Shown: positions 63,937 to 64,000 of the stretch, in pieces
How the letters are laid out: the number at the start of each line of letters is the position of its first letter
Numbering within the stretch: position 1 is the first letter of the stretch
Origin: Campylorhamphus procurvoides
Taxonomy: Eukaryota > Chordata > Aves > Passeriformes > Dendrocolaptidae
Reading direction: 5' to 3'
NCBI GenBank assembly: GCA_013396655.1
Contig: WBMV01007707.1
Coordinates: forward strand, 491,995-555,994
DNA length: 64,000 bases
The notes under the pieces: model-generated
What the model saw: the letters and a program-made list of their open reading frames with translations, nothing else
Database searches by the model: none
Told to the model about the DNA's origin: nothing
Program-made: the position numbers and the translations under genes

Positions 63937-64000
63937 GCCGACTGCGGCGCGCACCCGGCCGCCAGCGCGGACACCGCGAGCGCGCATCTCCCGCCCCTTT

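Larger units (their letters stand above)
63440..64000. promoter_or_regulatory. STARD4: CpG-island promoter region of STARD4
   Basis: GC content and CpG frequency rise sharply here compared with the AT-rich rest of the window, and the region covers the first coding exon. This is the usual setting of a vertebrate CpG-island promoter. STARD4 in mammals is controlled by SREBP-2, but I could not identify a confident sterol-response element in the about 158 bp available upstream of the ATG. The island probably continues beyond the window. Confidence 0.8.

Overview
The window reads as bird nuclear DNA, probably from a passerine. It is AT-rich and intron-dominated. It carries several CR1-type LINE copies with recognisable 3' ends and reverse-transcriptase remnants, plus one LTR-like piece of a kind I associate with songbird genomes. 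Two vertebrate genes can be placed exactly from their splice sites and protein similarity. They lie tail to tail.

Positions 1-44870 hold the 3' part of CAMK4 (calcium/calmodulin-dependent protein kinase IV) on the + strand. Seven coding exons (56-128, 29876-29966, 31257-31331, 34651-34726, 38336-38462, 40546-40698, 43161-43325) join in one open frame of about 252 residues. They run from the middle of the kinase domain through the autoinhibitory/calmodulin-binding segment to the stop codon. Earlier exons are off the left edge. The first intron in the window is about 29.7 kb and contains only repeats that I can identify. One intron (40699-43160) starts with GC instead of GT, and the C-terminal tail looks much shorter than that of mammalian CaMKIV.

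Positions 44871-58158 are intergenic or 3' flanking DNA with no gene I can support. This stretch contains CR1 fragments. It also contains a perfect 383-bp direct duplication whose two copies are separated by a single N, almost certainly an assembly artefact.

Positions 58159-64000 hold all of the STARD4 coding sequence on the - strand: five coding exons, 207 codons, starting in a GC-rich CpG-island promoter at the right edge. A 17-bp tandem repeat and a short upstream ORF lie just upstream of the STARD4 start codon.

The two genes are not functionally coupled. CaMKIV is a nuclear/cytosolic Ca2+-signalling kinase and STARD4 is a cytosolic sterol transporter. Their convergent arrangement is, as I recall, the same in human, so it looks like ancestral synteny. 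I found no new gene system. The best leads are the GC-AG intron, the truncated CaMKIV tail, the N-flanked duplication and the repeat structure at the STARD4 promoter.
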